In this document: positions 18,442-26,124 of the stretch, piece by piece
Position numbering within the stretch: the first letter of the stretch is position 1
Layout of the letters: each line of letters begins with the position of its first letter
Source: JBPRGG01 sp051418075
GTDB taxonomy: Bacteria; Bacteroidota; Bacteroidia; Cytophagales; Cyclobacteriaceae
Length of the DNA: 64,000 nucleotides
Reading direction: 5' to 3'
Assembly (NCBI GenBank): GCA_051418075.1
Contig: JBPRGG010000099.1
Span: 1 to 64,000, forward strand
The notes under the pieces: model-generated
What the model was told of the DNA's origin: nothing
What the model saw: only the letters and a program-made list of their open reading frames with translations
Databases searched by the model: none
Program-made: the position numbers and the translations under genes

Positions 18442-18449
18442 CAAAGATA
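18442..18449 (-). promoter_or_regulatory. -7 box touching the biotin carrier start codon
   Basis: On the reverse strand TATCTTTG lies just two bases before the ATG at 18439. If it is the promoter, transcription would begin at or inside the start codon. A -33 element is not evident. Confidence 0.35.
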
Positions 18450-18473
18450 TTTAGGTAAAAAACTTAAATATAT

Positions 18474-18481
18474 TATATTTG
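18474..18481 (+). promoter_or_regulatory. Possible -7 box for the M1 aminopeptidase gene
   Basis: TATATTTG fits TAnnTTTG and would give a leader of about 35 bases before the ATG at 18520. The region is very AT-rich and lacks a clear -33 TTTG, so chance is a real alternative. Confidence 0.35.
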
Positions 18482-18519
18482 AAAATCAAAATAATATTTG
18501 CAATAATTATTCAGGGCTA

Positions 18520-21051
18520 ATGCTTAAAAATTCATTAAATATATTAAAAATTTACTTTATAGTACTGATTTTATCGGCCTGTAAAGTAAATAATCCTGTT
18601 GCTACCACATCTTCTGAAGTCGAAACTTTGCCATCTGCTGAAGAAGATTCAGTGTTTTATGTTCCTCCCACTCAGGTTTACCGGGCTGAAAAAACCAGGT
18701 TGCATGATTTGTTGCATACCAGGTTAGATGTTAGTTTTAGCTGGTCTAAAAAGTATTTATTTGGTACCGCAACACTTGAATTGACCCCTTACTTCTTCCC
18801 CCAGGACAAACTGGTTTTGGATGCCAAAAATTTTGATATTCACCAGGTCTTGTTGTTGACACCGGAGGGAAACAAATCGCTGGAGTATGAATATGATCTG
18901 GAAAAAATAGCTATTAATCTTGACCGGGAATATCAAAAAGGTGAAAAATATTTAATAGAAATTGATTACACGGCCAAGCCTTATGAAAGAGAAGCCGGAG
19001 GCAGTACTGCCATTACCTCAGACAGAGGCTTATACTTTATAAATGCAGATGGATCTGACCCGCACAAGCCCCAGCAAATATGGACCCAGGGAGAAACAGA
19101 AGCTAGTTCCTGTTGGTTCCCTACCATTGATGCGCCCAATGAAAGAACCACCCAGGAAATGCTGATTACTGTAGATGATAGGTTTGAAACCCTATCCAAC
19201 GGCTTGTTGATATCTTCTTCTCACAACCAGGATGGAACCCGAACCGATTACTGGAAAATGGATCTGCCTCACGCTCCTTACTTATTTATGATGGCTATTG
19301 GGGAATTTGCTATAGTACAGGACCAATGGGAGGGAATGGAAGTCAGTTATTATGTGGAGCCGGAATATGAGCCGTATGCCCGGGATATATTTGGACATAC
19401 TCCTGAGATGTTATCGTTCTTTTCAGAAAAATTAGGCTATAAATATCCCTGGTCAAAATATGCTCAGGTAGTGGTCAGGGATTATGTGTCAGGGGCTATG
19501 GAAAATACAACAGCCTCTGTTTTCATGGAAGACCTGCAGGTGGATAGCCGGGAATTACTGGACTATCACTGGGATGGGATCATTGCCCATGAATTATTTC
19601 ACCAATGGATCGGAGACCTGGTAACCTGCGAATCATGGGCTAATTTGACACTTAATGAAGCTTTTGCCAATTACAGTGAGTACCTGTGGTTTGAGTACAA
19701 ATACGGTAAGGATGAGGCAGATTACCATGGTTTACAGGAACTGCAGCAGTACCTGCAGGAATCAGAAAGTAAGCAGGTAGACCTTATACGTTTTCACTAC
19801 GACCACCGGGAGGATATGTTTGACAGCCATTCTTATGCTAAAGGTGGCAGGATTTTACACATGCTGAGGAGCTATTTGGGTGATGATGCTTTTTTTCAGT
19901 CCCTGCAATATTATATTAAGGAAAATGCCTATTCCGATGTGGAAGTTCATGATCTGAGACTGGCTTTTGAGGAAGTGACCGGGCAGGACCTGAATTGGTT
20001 CTTCAATCAATGGTTCCTGGACAAAGGGCATCCCCAGCTAAAAGTGAGACACAACTATCAGGATGGTAACCTGAAAGTCGAGATCTGGCAAATGCAGGAT
20101 TTCCAGGAAACACCGCTTTACAAACTGCCGTTGGATCTGGCTATCTGGCAGGGAGATAAAAAGATCACCTATTCCTTAATGATAGAAGATGCTTACCAGC
20201 AGTTCAATTTTCCGGTAGACCAGCAACCGGATTTATTCCTTTTTGATGCCAAACAGCAGTTACTGGCTGAAATTGACCACCCCAAAACCCGGAAGGAATA
20301 TTTGTTTCAATATCGAAAAGTAAATCAATTTTTAGCCCGATACCAGGCCATTGATTATCTTAAGAATGATCCGCATAAGAATGCTGAAATATTGCTGGAA
20401 GCCCTAAATGATTCATCATGGGTGATCAGGCAGATGGCCATTAATGCTTTTGATGGATATGTAGGTGATCAGTTTGTTAAAATGGAACAGCAACTGATTG
20501 ATTTGGCTAAAGAGGATGGTCATTCCATGGTAAGAGCTGATGCTATTAGTGTTTTATCGTCATTTAATGTGAATAAATACACAGACTTGTATAATGAAAC
20601 ATTAAACGATTCCTCCTATGCTGTACTGGGCATCACATTGGTTGCACTGAGTGATTCCGACACAAAAGACAAACTGGATATTTTCAATAGGTTTGAGCAT
20701 TTAAACAACGTGAACGTTTTTTTACCGATTGCTAATTACTATGTAGAGCAAAAGCAGTATAAAAAATATGACTGGTTTACCAGAAAGATAGGCCTGTTGA
20801 ATGGAACAGATCTTTGGTATATGCTTCAATATTTCGGCGAGTTTCTGATGAATGCTCCCAATCCTCAGAAAATGGAAGGTGTGGCCATTCTGGAGGAAAA
20901 TGCCAGGCACAATAAATCCTATTTTGTAAGGCTGGCTGCTTACCAGGCCCTGGGATTACTGGATGTAGATGGGATTGACAAGCTGCGTGAAGATATTCGC
21001 AGGAATGAGAAAGATTACCGGCTGAATCAGATCTATTCCAACATCAATTGA
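18520..21051 (+). CDS. M1 family aminopeptidase, lipoprotein
   Basis: Zinc aminopeptidase of 843 residues that removes N-terminal residues from peptides. A lipoprotein signal ends ILSACK, so it is likely exported and lipid-anchored. The exopeptidase motif is GAMEN (near 326). The zinc site is HELFHQW beginning at residue 357, with the third ligand Glu in NEAFANYSEY. After the catalytic domain, roughly residues 600-843 look like HEAT-type helical repeats (SSWVIRQMAINAFDG and similar), as in the large cold-active M1 enzymes. Together with the M13 enzyme it points to peptide scavenging outside the cytoplasm. Confidence 0.93.
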   Translation: MLKNSLNILKIYFIVLILSACKVNNPVATTSSEVETLPSAEEDSVFYVPPTQVYRAEKTRLHDLLHTRLDVSFSWSKKYLFGTATLELTPYFFPQDKLVLDAKNFDIHQVLLLTPEGNKSLEYEYDLEKIAINLDREYQKGEKYLIEIDYTAKPYEREAGGSTAITSDRGLYFINADGSDPHKPQQIWTQGETEASSCWFPTIDAPNERTTQEMLITVDDRFETLSNGLLISSSHNQDGTRTDYWKMDLPHAPYLFMMAIGEFAIVQDQWEGMEVSYYVEPEYEPYARDIFGHTPEMLSFFSEKLGYKYPWSKYAQVVVRDYVSGAMENTTASVFMEDLQVDSRELLDYHWDGIIAHELFHQWIGDLVTCESWANLTLNEAFANYSEYLWFEYKYGKDEADYHGLQELQQYLQESESKQVDLIRFHYDHREDMFDSHSYAKGGRILHMLRSYLGDDAFFQSLQYYIKENAYSDVEVHDLRLAFEEVTGQDLNWFFNQWFLDKGHPQLKVRHNYQDGNLKVEIWQMQDFQETPLYKLPLDLAIWQGDKKITYSLMIEDAYQQFNFPVDQQPDLFLFDAKQQLLAEIDHPKTRKEYLFQYRKVNQFLARYQAIDYLKNDPHKNAEILLEALNDSSWVIRQMAINAFDGYVGDQFVKMEQQLIDLAKEDGHSMVRADAISVLSSFNVNKYTDLYNETLNDSSYAVLGITLVALSDSDTKDKLDIFNRFEHLNNVNVFLPIANYYVEQKQYKKYDWFTRKIGLLNGTDLWYMLQYFGEFLMNAPNPQKMEGVAILEENARHNKSYFVRLAAYQALGLLDVDGIDKLREDIRRNEKDYRLNQIYSNIN

Positions 21052-21132
21052 AACCCCTGAGACGGGAAGATATATAGCCTAAGGATTACCCTTAAAAGCA
21101 CTAAAATTTATTACATCTTTTTTTGATAAAAG

Positions 21133-21163
21133 TTTGAATATAACGAAAAACAATATAATTTTG
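21133..21163 (+). promoter_or_regulatory. Promoter of the tRNA-tuf-secE-rpoBC transcription unit
   Basis: TTTG (21133-21136), exactly 19 bases, then TAATTTTG (21156-21163), a full match to the Bacteroidota housekeeping consensus. It lies about 70 bases ahead of tRNA-Tyr. Confidence 0.8.
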
Positions 21164-21239
21164 CAATCCCTTTCCACAAGGCCTAATCAAAAGGGTATCA
21201 GGGCAAGGGTAAAGTTCTTTAGATATTGATGTTATAAAC

Positions 21240-21322
21240 GGGGGGATACCAAAGTGGCCAACTGGGGCAGACTGTAAATCTGCTGGCGAATGCCTTCGTA
21301 GGTTCGAATCCTGCTCCCCCCA
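21240..21322 (+). tRNA. tRNA-Tyr (anticodon GTA)
   Basis: An 83-base class II tRNA with a long variable arm. The acceptor stem GGGGGGA pairs with TCCCCCC, the anticodon loop is CTGTAAA, and the T-loop is GGTTCGAATCC. CCA is not fully encoded. Confidence 0.95.
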
Positions 21323-21420
21323 CATTTTTATCACAGGATTTGTTAATGTTTTTAATCCCTGAATCTTACTTGGGTTTTAGGGAACTTTTCTGACAGATCT
21401 TGATATTTAAATTATAACAA

Positions 21421-21493
21421 GCGGGCGTAGCTCAGTTGGTAGAGCGACAGCCTTCCAAGCTGTAGGTCGCGGGTTCGAGCCTCGTCGCCCGCT
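21421..21493 (+). tRNA. tRNA-Gly (anticodon TCC)
   Basis: A 73-base cloverleaf. The acceptor stem GCGGGCG pairs with CGCCCGC, and the anticodon loop is CTTCCAA between ACAGC and GCTGT. D-arm and T-loop consensus bases are present. CCA is not encoded. Confidence 0.95.
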
Positions 21494-21517
21494 CTGTTTA
21501 AGTATCCAGATTTCTTG

Positions 21518-21589
21518 GCCGATGTAGCTCAGTGGTAGAGTACTTCCTTGGTAAGGAAGGGGTCACGGGTTCAAATCCCGTCATTGGCT
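21518..21589 (+). tRNA. tRNA-Thr (anticodon GGT)
   Basis: A 72-base cloverleaf. The acceptor stem GCCGATG pairs with CATTGGC (one G-T pair), and the anticodon loop is TTGGTAA between CTTCC and GGAAG. It lies 65 bases before tuf, the common tRNA-tuf arrangement. Confidence 0.95.
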
Positions 21590-21654
21590 CGACTTTTAAG
21601 GTGAAATTTAATATTATTAACTAATTTTATAACTAAACATAAGAATTTTCAGAT

Positions 21655-22842
21655 ATGGCTAAAGAAACCTTTGACCGTTCAAAGCCGCACGTTAATATCG
21701 GTACAATTGGACACGTTGACCACGGCAAAACTACTTTAACAGCTGCGATTACTAAGATTCTTAGTGAAAAAGGTCTTGCTGACTTTAAAGAATTCTCTTC
21801 TATTGACAATGCTCCAGAGGAAAAAGAAAGAGGTATCACTATAAACACGGCGCACGTTGAGTATCAAACAGAAAAAAGACATTACGCACACGTAGACTGT
21901 CCCGGTCACGCTGACTATGTAAAGAACATGGTTACTGGTGCGGCTCAGATGGATGGTGCCATTCTGGTGGTTGCCGCTACTGACGGACCTATGCCTCAAA
22001 CCAGAGAACACATTCTTCTGGCTCGGCAGGTAGGTGTTCCTGCATTGGTGGTGTTCATGAATAAAGTTGACCTTGTAGATGATCCAGAATTGTTAGAACT
22101 GGTTGAAATGGAAGTTAGAGAACTGCTCAGCTTCTACGAATTCCCTGGTGATGACATTCCGGTTATTCAGGGTTCTGCCTTGGGTGGATTGAATGGTGAG
22201 CCTCAATGGGTGGACAAGATCATGGAATTGATGGATGCTGTTGATGACTATATTCCTTTACCTGAAAGGTTGGTTGACAAAGACTTCCTGATGCCGGTAG
22301 AAGATGTATTCTCTATCACAGGTCGGGGAACTGTGGCTACAGGTAGGATTGAAAGAGGTGTGATCAAAACTGGTGATCCGGTAGATATCCTAGGAATGGG
22401 TGCTGAAAACATGAAATCCACAGTTACAGGGGTTGAAATGTTTAGAAAGATCCTTGACAGGGGAGAAGCTGGAGACAATACAGGATTATTATTGAGAGGT
22501 ATAGAAAAAACCGATATCAAGAGAGGTATGGTTATTTGTAAGCCTGGTTCAGTTAATCCTCATGCTCATTTCAAAGCAGAAGTTTATGTATTATCCAAAG
22601 AGGAAGGTGGTCGTCATACTCCGTTCTTTAATAAGTATCGTCCCCAATTTTACCTGCGAACTACGGACGTAACCGGAGAGATTAAATTACCGGAGGGCGT
22701 TGAAATGGTGATGCCTGGTGATAACATAACTATCGAGGTAACCCTGATCAATAAAGTAGCTATGGAAAAAGGATTGCGTTTCGCTATCCGTGAAGGTGGT
22801 AGAACAGTTGGAGCCGGACAGGTTACGGAGATCTTAGACTAA
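21655..22842 (+). CDS. tuf: Translation elongation factor Tu
   Basis: GTPase that delivers aminoacyl-tRNA to the ribosomal A site. It has 395 residues. G motifs are GHVDHGKTT (residues 19-27), DCPGHADY and NKVD. The effector region RGITINTAH and domains 2 and 3 follow, ending GAGQVTEILD. This is the only tuf in the window. It sits between three tRNA genes and tRNA-Trp, and a long hairpin follows its stop codon. Confidence 0.98.
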   Translation: MAKETFDRSKPHVNIGTIGHVDHGKTTLTAAITKILSEKGLADFKEFSSIDNAPEEKERGITINTAHVEYQTEKRHYAHVDCPGHADYVKNMVTGAAQMDGAILVVAATDGPMPQTREHILLARQVGVPALVVFMNKVDLVDDPELLELVEMEVRELLSFYEFPGDDIPVIQGSALGGLNGEPQWVDKIMELMDAVDDYIPLPERLVDKDFLMPVEDVFSITGRGTVATGRIERGVIKTGDPVDILGMGAENMKSTVTGVEMFRKILDRGEAGDNTGLLLRGIEKTDIKRGMVICKPGSVNPHAHFKAEVYVLSKEEGGRHTPFFNKYRPQFYLRTTDVTGEIKLPEGVEMVMPGDNITIEVTLINKVAMEKGLRFAIREGGRTVGAGQVTEILD

Positions 22843-22864
22843 TCTATTCAAGCATATAGAAAGG

Positions 22865-22900
22865 AAATGCGTTTCTGGAAATTTTTTCAGAAACGCATTT
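22865..22900 (+). terminator. 13-bp hairpin after tuf, possible partial terminator
   Basis: AAATGCGTTTCTG and CAGAAACGCATTT form a perfect 13-bp stem around a 10-base T-rich loop. There is no long T run after it, so it may attenuate, protect or be processed rather than end the transcript. Confidence 0.6.
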
Positions 22901-22929
22901 GTCTGTTTGCACATTTTTTAATAAATTTG
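22898..22929 (+). promoter_or_regulatory. Promoter for tRNA-Trp and secE-nusG-rplKAJL
   Basis: TTTG (22898-22901), a 20-base spacer and TAAATTTG (22922-22929) match the consensus. The -33 element overlaps the foot of the hairpin after tuf. Confidence 0.6.
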
Positions 22930-22956
22930 CAAACATTTTTCGAAAATGTGAATTTT

Positions 22957-23029
22957 ACGGGTGTAGCTCAATTGGTAGAGTAGTGGTCTCCAAAACCATT
23001 GGCTGGGAGTTCGAGTCTCTCCACCCGTG
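22957..23029 (+). tRNA. tRNA-Trp (anticodon CCA)
   Basis: A 73-base cloverleaf. The acceptor stem ACGGGTG pairs with CACCCGT, the anticodon loop is CTCCAAA, and the discriminator base is G. It lies just ahead of secE, a placement widespread in bacteria. Confidence 0.95.
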
Positions 23030-23047
23030 CTAATATAGAGGATAAAT

Positions 23048-23245
23048 ATGTTGTTGAAATTGAAATCATTTGTTCTGGACTCTTATAATGAGTTAAGAAA
23101 TAAAGTTTCCTGGCCCAAATACAGTGAGTTGCAGAATAGTTCTATTTTAGTGCTGGTTGCCTCATTGATCTTTGCCTTGATCATTGGCCTCATAGACTTA
23201 GCTTTCAGGGGCTTATTACAGGAATGGTTTTATCAAGTATTTTAA
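23048..23245 (+). CDS. secE: Preprotein translocase subunit SecE
   Basis: Small inner-membrane clamp of the SecYEG channel. It has 65 residues with an amphipathic helix carrying NELRNKVSWPKYSEL, then a single membrane segment (about 32-53). This is the short, one-helix form, unlike the three-helix E. coli protein. It sits 18 bases after tRNA-Trp and 25 before nusG. Confidence 0.95.
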   Translation: MLLKLKSFVLDSYNELRNKVSWPKYSELQNSSILVLVASLIFALIIGLIDLAFRGLLQEWFYQVF

Positions 23246-23270
23246 AATATAATTAAATGCATCAGGTCTG

Positions 23271-23828
23271 ATGGGTGAGTTGAAATGGTATGTAGTAAGA
23301 GTTGTTAGTGGTCAGGAAAAGAAGATCAAATCTTATCTTGAAACTGAAATAACTCGACAAAATTTGCAGGATTTCATTCCTCAGGTTTTAATCCCTTCAG
23401 AAAAGGTTTACGAAATGCGCAATGGAAAAAAGCGGGTAAGAGAGAGAAACTTTTTTCCTGGTTATGTGCTGGTATCAGCCGATTTAACCAATGGTGAGGC
23501 TTATCATTTGGTAAATAGTATTCCTGGCGTGATTGGATTTTTAGGGGCCAGTGGTGGTAGCAACGCCAAAACTCCTGTGCCTTTGCGCCAATCTGAAATT
23601 AATCGGATTTTGGGTAAGGTAGATGAAGTGGATGAATTTGAAGAAAAGCTGGACACACCTTTTATAGTTGGAGAAACCGTAAAGGTAATGGACGGACCAT
23701 TCAGTGGATTTACAGGAAATGTAGAAGAGGTATTTGAGGAAAGGAAAAAACTGAATGTTATGGTCAAGATTTTTGGCCGAAATACTCCGGTAGAATTAAA
23801 TTATATGCAAGTAGAAAAATTAGAATAG
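23271..23828 (+). CDS. nusG: Transcription termination/antitermination factor NusG
   Basis: Binds RNA polymerase to influence pausing, Rho action and coupling to ribosomes. It has 185 residues. The NGN domain starts WYVVRVVSGQEKKIKSYLE and includes NFFPGYVLV. The C-terminal KOW domain is VKVMDGPFSGFTGNVEEV. The length between the two domains is ordinary, with no specialised insertion, so this is the housekeeping copy. Seven bases separate it from rplK. Confidence 0.97.
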   Translation: MGELKWYVVRVVSGQEKKIKSYLETEITRQNLQDFIPQVLIPSEKVYEMRNGKKRVRERNFFPGYVLVSADLTNGEAYHLVNSIPGVIGFLGASGGSNAKTPVPLRQSEINRILGKVDEVDEFEEKLDTPFIVGETVKVMDGPFSGFTGNVEEVFEERKKLNVMVKIFGRNTPVELNYMQVEKLE

Positions 23829-23835
23829 CAAACAA

Positions 23836-24279
23836 ATGGCTAAAGAAATAAGTGGTTACTTGAAGTTGCAGATAAAAGGAGGGGCTGCAAACCCTTCTCC
23901 CCCGGTAGGTCCGGCATTGGGTAGTAAGGGTCTCAATATCATGGAGTTTTGTAAGCAGTTTAATGCCAGAACTCAGGAAAAAGCAGGAGTTTTACTGCCT
24001 GTTTTAATTACGATATTCAAAGACAAATCCTTTAGTTTTGTAGTTAAGACGCCGCCGGCGCCCGTATTAATTATGGAAGCGGCCAAGCAAAAAAAGGGAT
24101 CGGCTGAACCTAACCGGAATAAGGTGGGATCGATCTCCTGGGATCAGGTGAAAGAAATTGCCGAAACCAAGATGCCGGATTTAAATGCATTTAAAGTAGA
24201 ATCTGCCATGAGGATGGTAGCTGGTACTGCCAGAAGTATGGGTATCCGTGTAACCGGAGCTGCACCCTGGGAAAGTTAA
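23836..24279 (+). CDS. rplK: 50S ribosomal protein L11
   Basis: Forms the GTPase-associated centre with 23S rRNA and takes part in factor binding and the stringent response. It has 147 residues, with the proline-rich PSPPVGPALGSKGLNI stretch near the N terminus and a C-terminal RNA-binding domain ending GIRVTGAAPWES. It is the first ribosomal gene of the L11-L1-L10-L12 group. Confidence 0.97.
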   Translation: MAKEISGYLKLQIKGGAANPSPPVGPALGSKGLNIMEFCKQFNARTQEKAGVLLPVLITIFKDKSFSFVVKTPPAPVLIMEAAKQKKGSAEPNRNKVGSISWDQVKEIAETKMPDLNAFKVESAMRMVAGTARSMGIRVTGAAPWES

Positions 24280-24293
24280 AAGAAAATCAAGCA

Positions 24294-24992
24294 ATGGGTA
24301 AATTAACAAAAAAACAAAAAGTTGCGTTAGGTAAATATGATCCTACTCAGGATTATCCGCTTGATCAGGCTTCAAACCTGGTGAAGGAAGTGAATTATTC
24401 TAAATTTGACGCATCCGTTGACATAGATGTCCGGTTAGGGGTGGATCCCCGAAAAGCCGATCAGATGGTTAGAGGCGTAGTGGCACTGCCCCATGGCACA
24501 GGAAAAGAAATGAAGGTACTGGTACTGTGTACCCCTGACAAAGAGCAGGAAGCCAAAGATGCCGGAGCTGATTTTGTAGGGCTGGATGAGTTTATTCAGA
24601 AGATACAAGATGGCTGGACTGATGTAGACGTGATCATTACGATGCCCACTGTAATGGCAAAGGTAGGTAAATTAGGTAGAATTCTTGGTCCTCGTGGACT
24701 AATGCCTAACCCTAAAGCCGGAACCGTTACTATGGATATTGGCAAGGCAGTGCAAGAAGTTAAATCAGGTAAGATCGATTTCAAGGTAGATAAGTTTGGA
24801 ATCATTCATACCAGCGTAGGAAAAGTTTCCTTTACACCTGATAAAATTTTAGAAAATGCACGTGAGGTGATCCAAACATTGGCAAAGTTAAAACCAGCAT
24901 CTGCTAAAGGTACTTATTTCAGAAGTATCCATTTGTCAAGTACAATGAGTCCCAGTATTTCGATTGATAAAAACAGTATACCAGGAATATAG
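24294..24992 (+). CDS. rplA: 50S ribosomal protein L1
   Basis: Forms the mobile L1 stalk that helps release deacylated tRNA, and in many bacteria represses its own operon. It has 232 residues, with the signature GRILGPRGLMPNPKAGTVT in domain II and a closing KGTYFRSIHLSSTMSPSI. rplJ begins only two bases after the stop, so the leader that usually separates rplA from rplJ is absent. Confidence 0.97.
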   Translation: MGKLTKKQKVALGKYDPTQDYPLDQASNLVKEVNYSKFDASVDIDVRLGVDPRKADQMVRGVVALPHGTGKEMKVLVLCTPDKEQEAKDAGADFVGLDEFIQKIQDGWTDVDVIITMPTVMAKVGKLGRILGPRGLMPNPKAGTVTMDIGKAVQEVKSGKIDFKVDKFGIIHTSVGKVSFTPDKILENAREVIQTLAKLKPASAKGTYFRSIHLSSTMSPSISIDKNSIPGI

Positions 24993-24994
24993 TC

Positions 24995-25525
24995 ATGACA
25001 AGACAGGAGAAAACACAAGTTATAGAAGAATTAGTAGAAAAGTTTTCCAATACAAGCTTTTTTTATATTGCTGACAGCTCAGGTTTGGCTGTAGCCGATA
25101 TAAATGAGTTTAGGAAAATGTGTTATGAAAAAGGTATTGAATATAGAATAGTTAAAAATACTTTAATTCAGAAGGCATTAGAAAGATTAGATACTGATTA
25201 TTCTCCATTTAATCAGAAGGTTTTAAAAGGCACATCCGGGATCATGTTTTCCCCGGAATCAAACAATTTGCCTGCCAAGATTATTAAGGATTTTAGAAAA
25301 AAAGGTTTTGAAAAACCATTACTGAAAGGTGCTTCCATCGATACCGCTCTGTTCATTGGACATGAGCAACTCGATACCTTAAGTAGTCTCAAATCCAAGG
25401 ATGAATTGATTGGAGATATAATTGGTCTGTTGCAATCACCAGCTAAGAATGTATTGGGTGCATTACTTAGTGGTAAAAACAAATTGGCAGGTATTGTAAA
25501 AACCTTGTCTGATAAAGAAGAATAG
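24995..25525 (+). CDS. rplJ: 50S ribosomal protein L10
   Basis: Base of the L12 stalk: the N-terminal domain binds 23S rRNA and the C-terminal helix binds L12 dimers. It has 176 residues, with the conserved SSGLAVADINEFRKMCYEKG and RIVKNTL segments. Because it starts two bases after rplA, any L10 autoregulatory site must lie inside rplA or elsewhere. Confidence 0.96.
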   Translation: MTRQEKTQVIEELVEKFSNTSFFYIADSSGLAVADINEFRKMCYEKGIEYRIVKNTLIQKALERLDTDYSPFNQKVLKGTSGIMFSPESNNLPAKIIKDFRKKGFEKPLLKGASIDTALFIGHEQLDTLSSLKSKDELIGDIIGLLQSPAKNVLGALLSGKNKLAGIVKTLSDKEE

Positions 25526-25562
25526 TTTTGGTTAATCAAATTAATTTAAATTAAGGAAAAAA

Positions 25563-25943
25563 ATGGCGGATTTAAAAGCATTTGCAGAACAGCTAGTGAA
25601 TTTAACTGTGAAAGAGGTTAATGAATTAGCAGAAATCTTAAAAGATGAATATGGAATTGAACCAGCAGCCGCAGCTGCTGCCGTAATGGCACCTGGTGCC
25701 GGTGGCGCAGCAGAAGAAGCAGTTGAAGAAAAAACATCTTTCGATGTAATATTGAACTCAGCTGGAGCTGCAAAACTTAAAGTGGTAAAATCAGTTAAGG
25801 AATTAACCGGTTTAGGCTTAAAAGAAGCAAAAGATTTAGTAGATAGTGCTCCAAAACCTTTAAAAGAAGGTGTAACTAAGGACGAGGCTGAAGCCCTGAA
25901 AAAACAATTAGAAGAAGCTGGAGCAGAAGTAGAAATTAAATAG
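25563..25943 (+). CDS. rplL: 50S ribosomal protein L7/L12
   Basis: Stalk protein that recruits translation GTPases. It has 126 residues: a helical dimerisation domain (1-34), an Ala/Gly-rich hinge (about 39-56), and a C-terminal factor-binding domain with KLKVVKSVKELTGLGLKEAK. It ends 181 bases before rpoB, in a region holding two hairpins and an inverted repeat. Confidence 0.97.
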   Translation: MADLKAFAEQLVNLTVKEVNELAEILKDEYGIEPAAAAAAVMAPGAGGAAEEAVEEKTSFDVILNSAGAAKLKVVKSVKELTGLGLKEAKDLVDSAPKPLKEGVTKDEAEALKKQLEEAGAEVEIK

Positions 25944-25952
25944 ACGAATTTG

Positions 25953-26008
25953 ACCATTTTTTCTAATGGTTGCAATATTCTCAGGCCTGGCAGAGTAGTC
26001 AGGTCTTT
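25953..26008 (+). promoter_or_regulatory. Tandem hairpins between rplL and rpoB, likely attenuator
   Basis: The first stem pairs ACCATT with AATGGT (25953-25970). The second pairs AGGCCTG (25983-25989) with CAGGTCT (26000-26006) and runs into TTTT. The second looks like a weak terminator and could lower rpoBC transcription relative to the L12 genes, as attenuators do in other bacteria. This function is inferred. Confidence 0.55.
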
Positions 26009-26019
26009 TCCTGTTTGTG

Positions 26020-26033
26020 CATGTTTTAACATG
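26020..26033. promoter_or_regulatory. Inverted repeat ahead of rpoB
   Basis: CATGTT and AACATG flank a TT centre. The two-base centre suits a protein-binding site better than an RNA hairpin. A TTTG at 26014-26017 and a degenerate TAATATTTG at 26040-26048 flank it, so it might be an operator in a weak internal promoter. Confidence 0.35.
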
Positions 26034-26124
26034 TACATATAATATTTGAACCACATATCAGTTATATAGCAGCAGAATTCTGCTGTTAATATAGTTTATT
26101 CGCAAACTTAAAATACATATAACC

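Noticed and set aside
21101..21334. Reverse ORF across the first tRNA gene
   Set aside because: It runs antisense through tRNA-Tyr and its promoter, so it is a by-product of structured RNA sequence.
21240..23029. tRNA cluster as a phage or island integration site
   Set aside because: The tRNA genes are embedded in the standard tuf and secE context, with no integrase, repeats of tRNA ends or foreign genes beside them.
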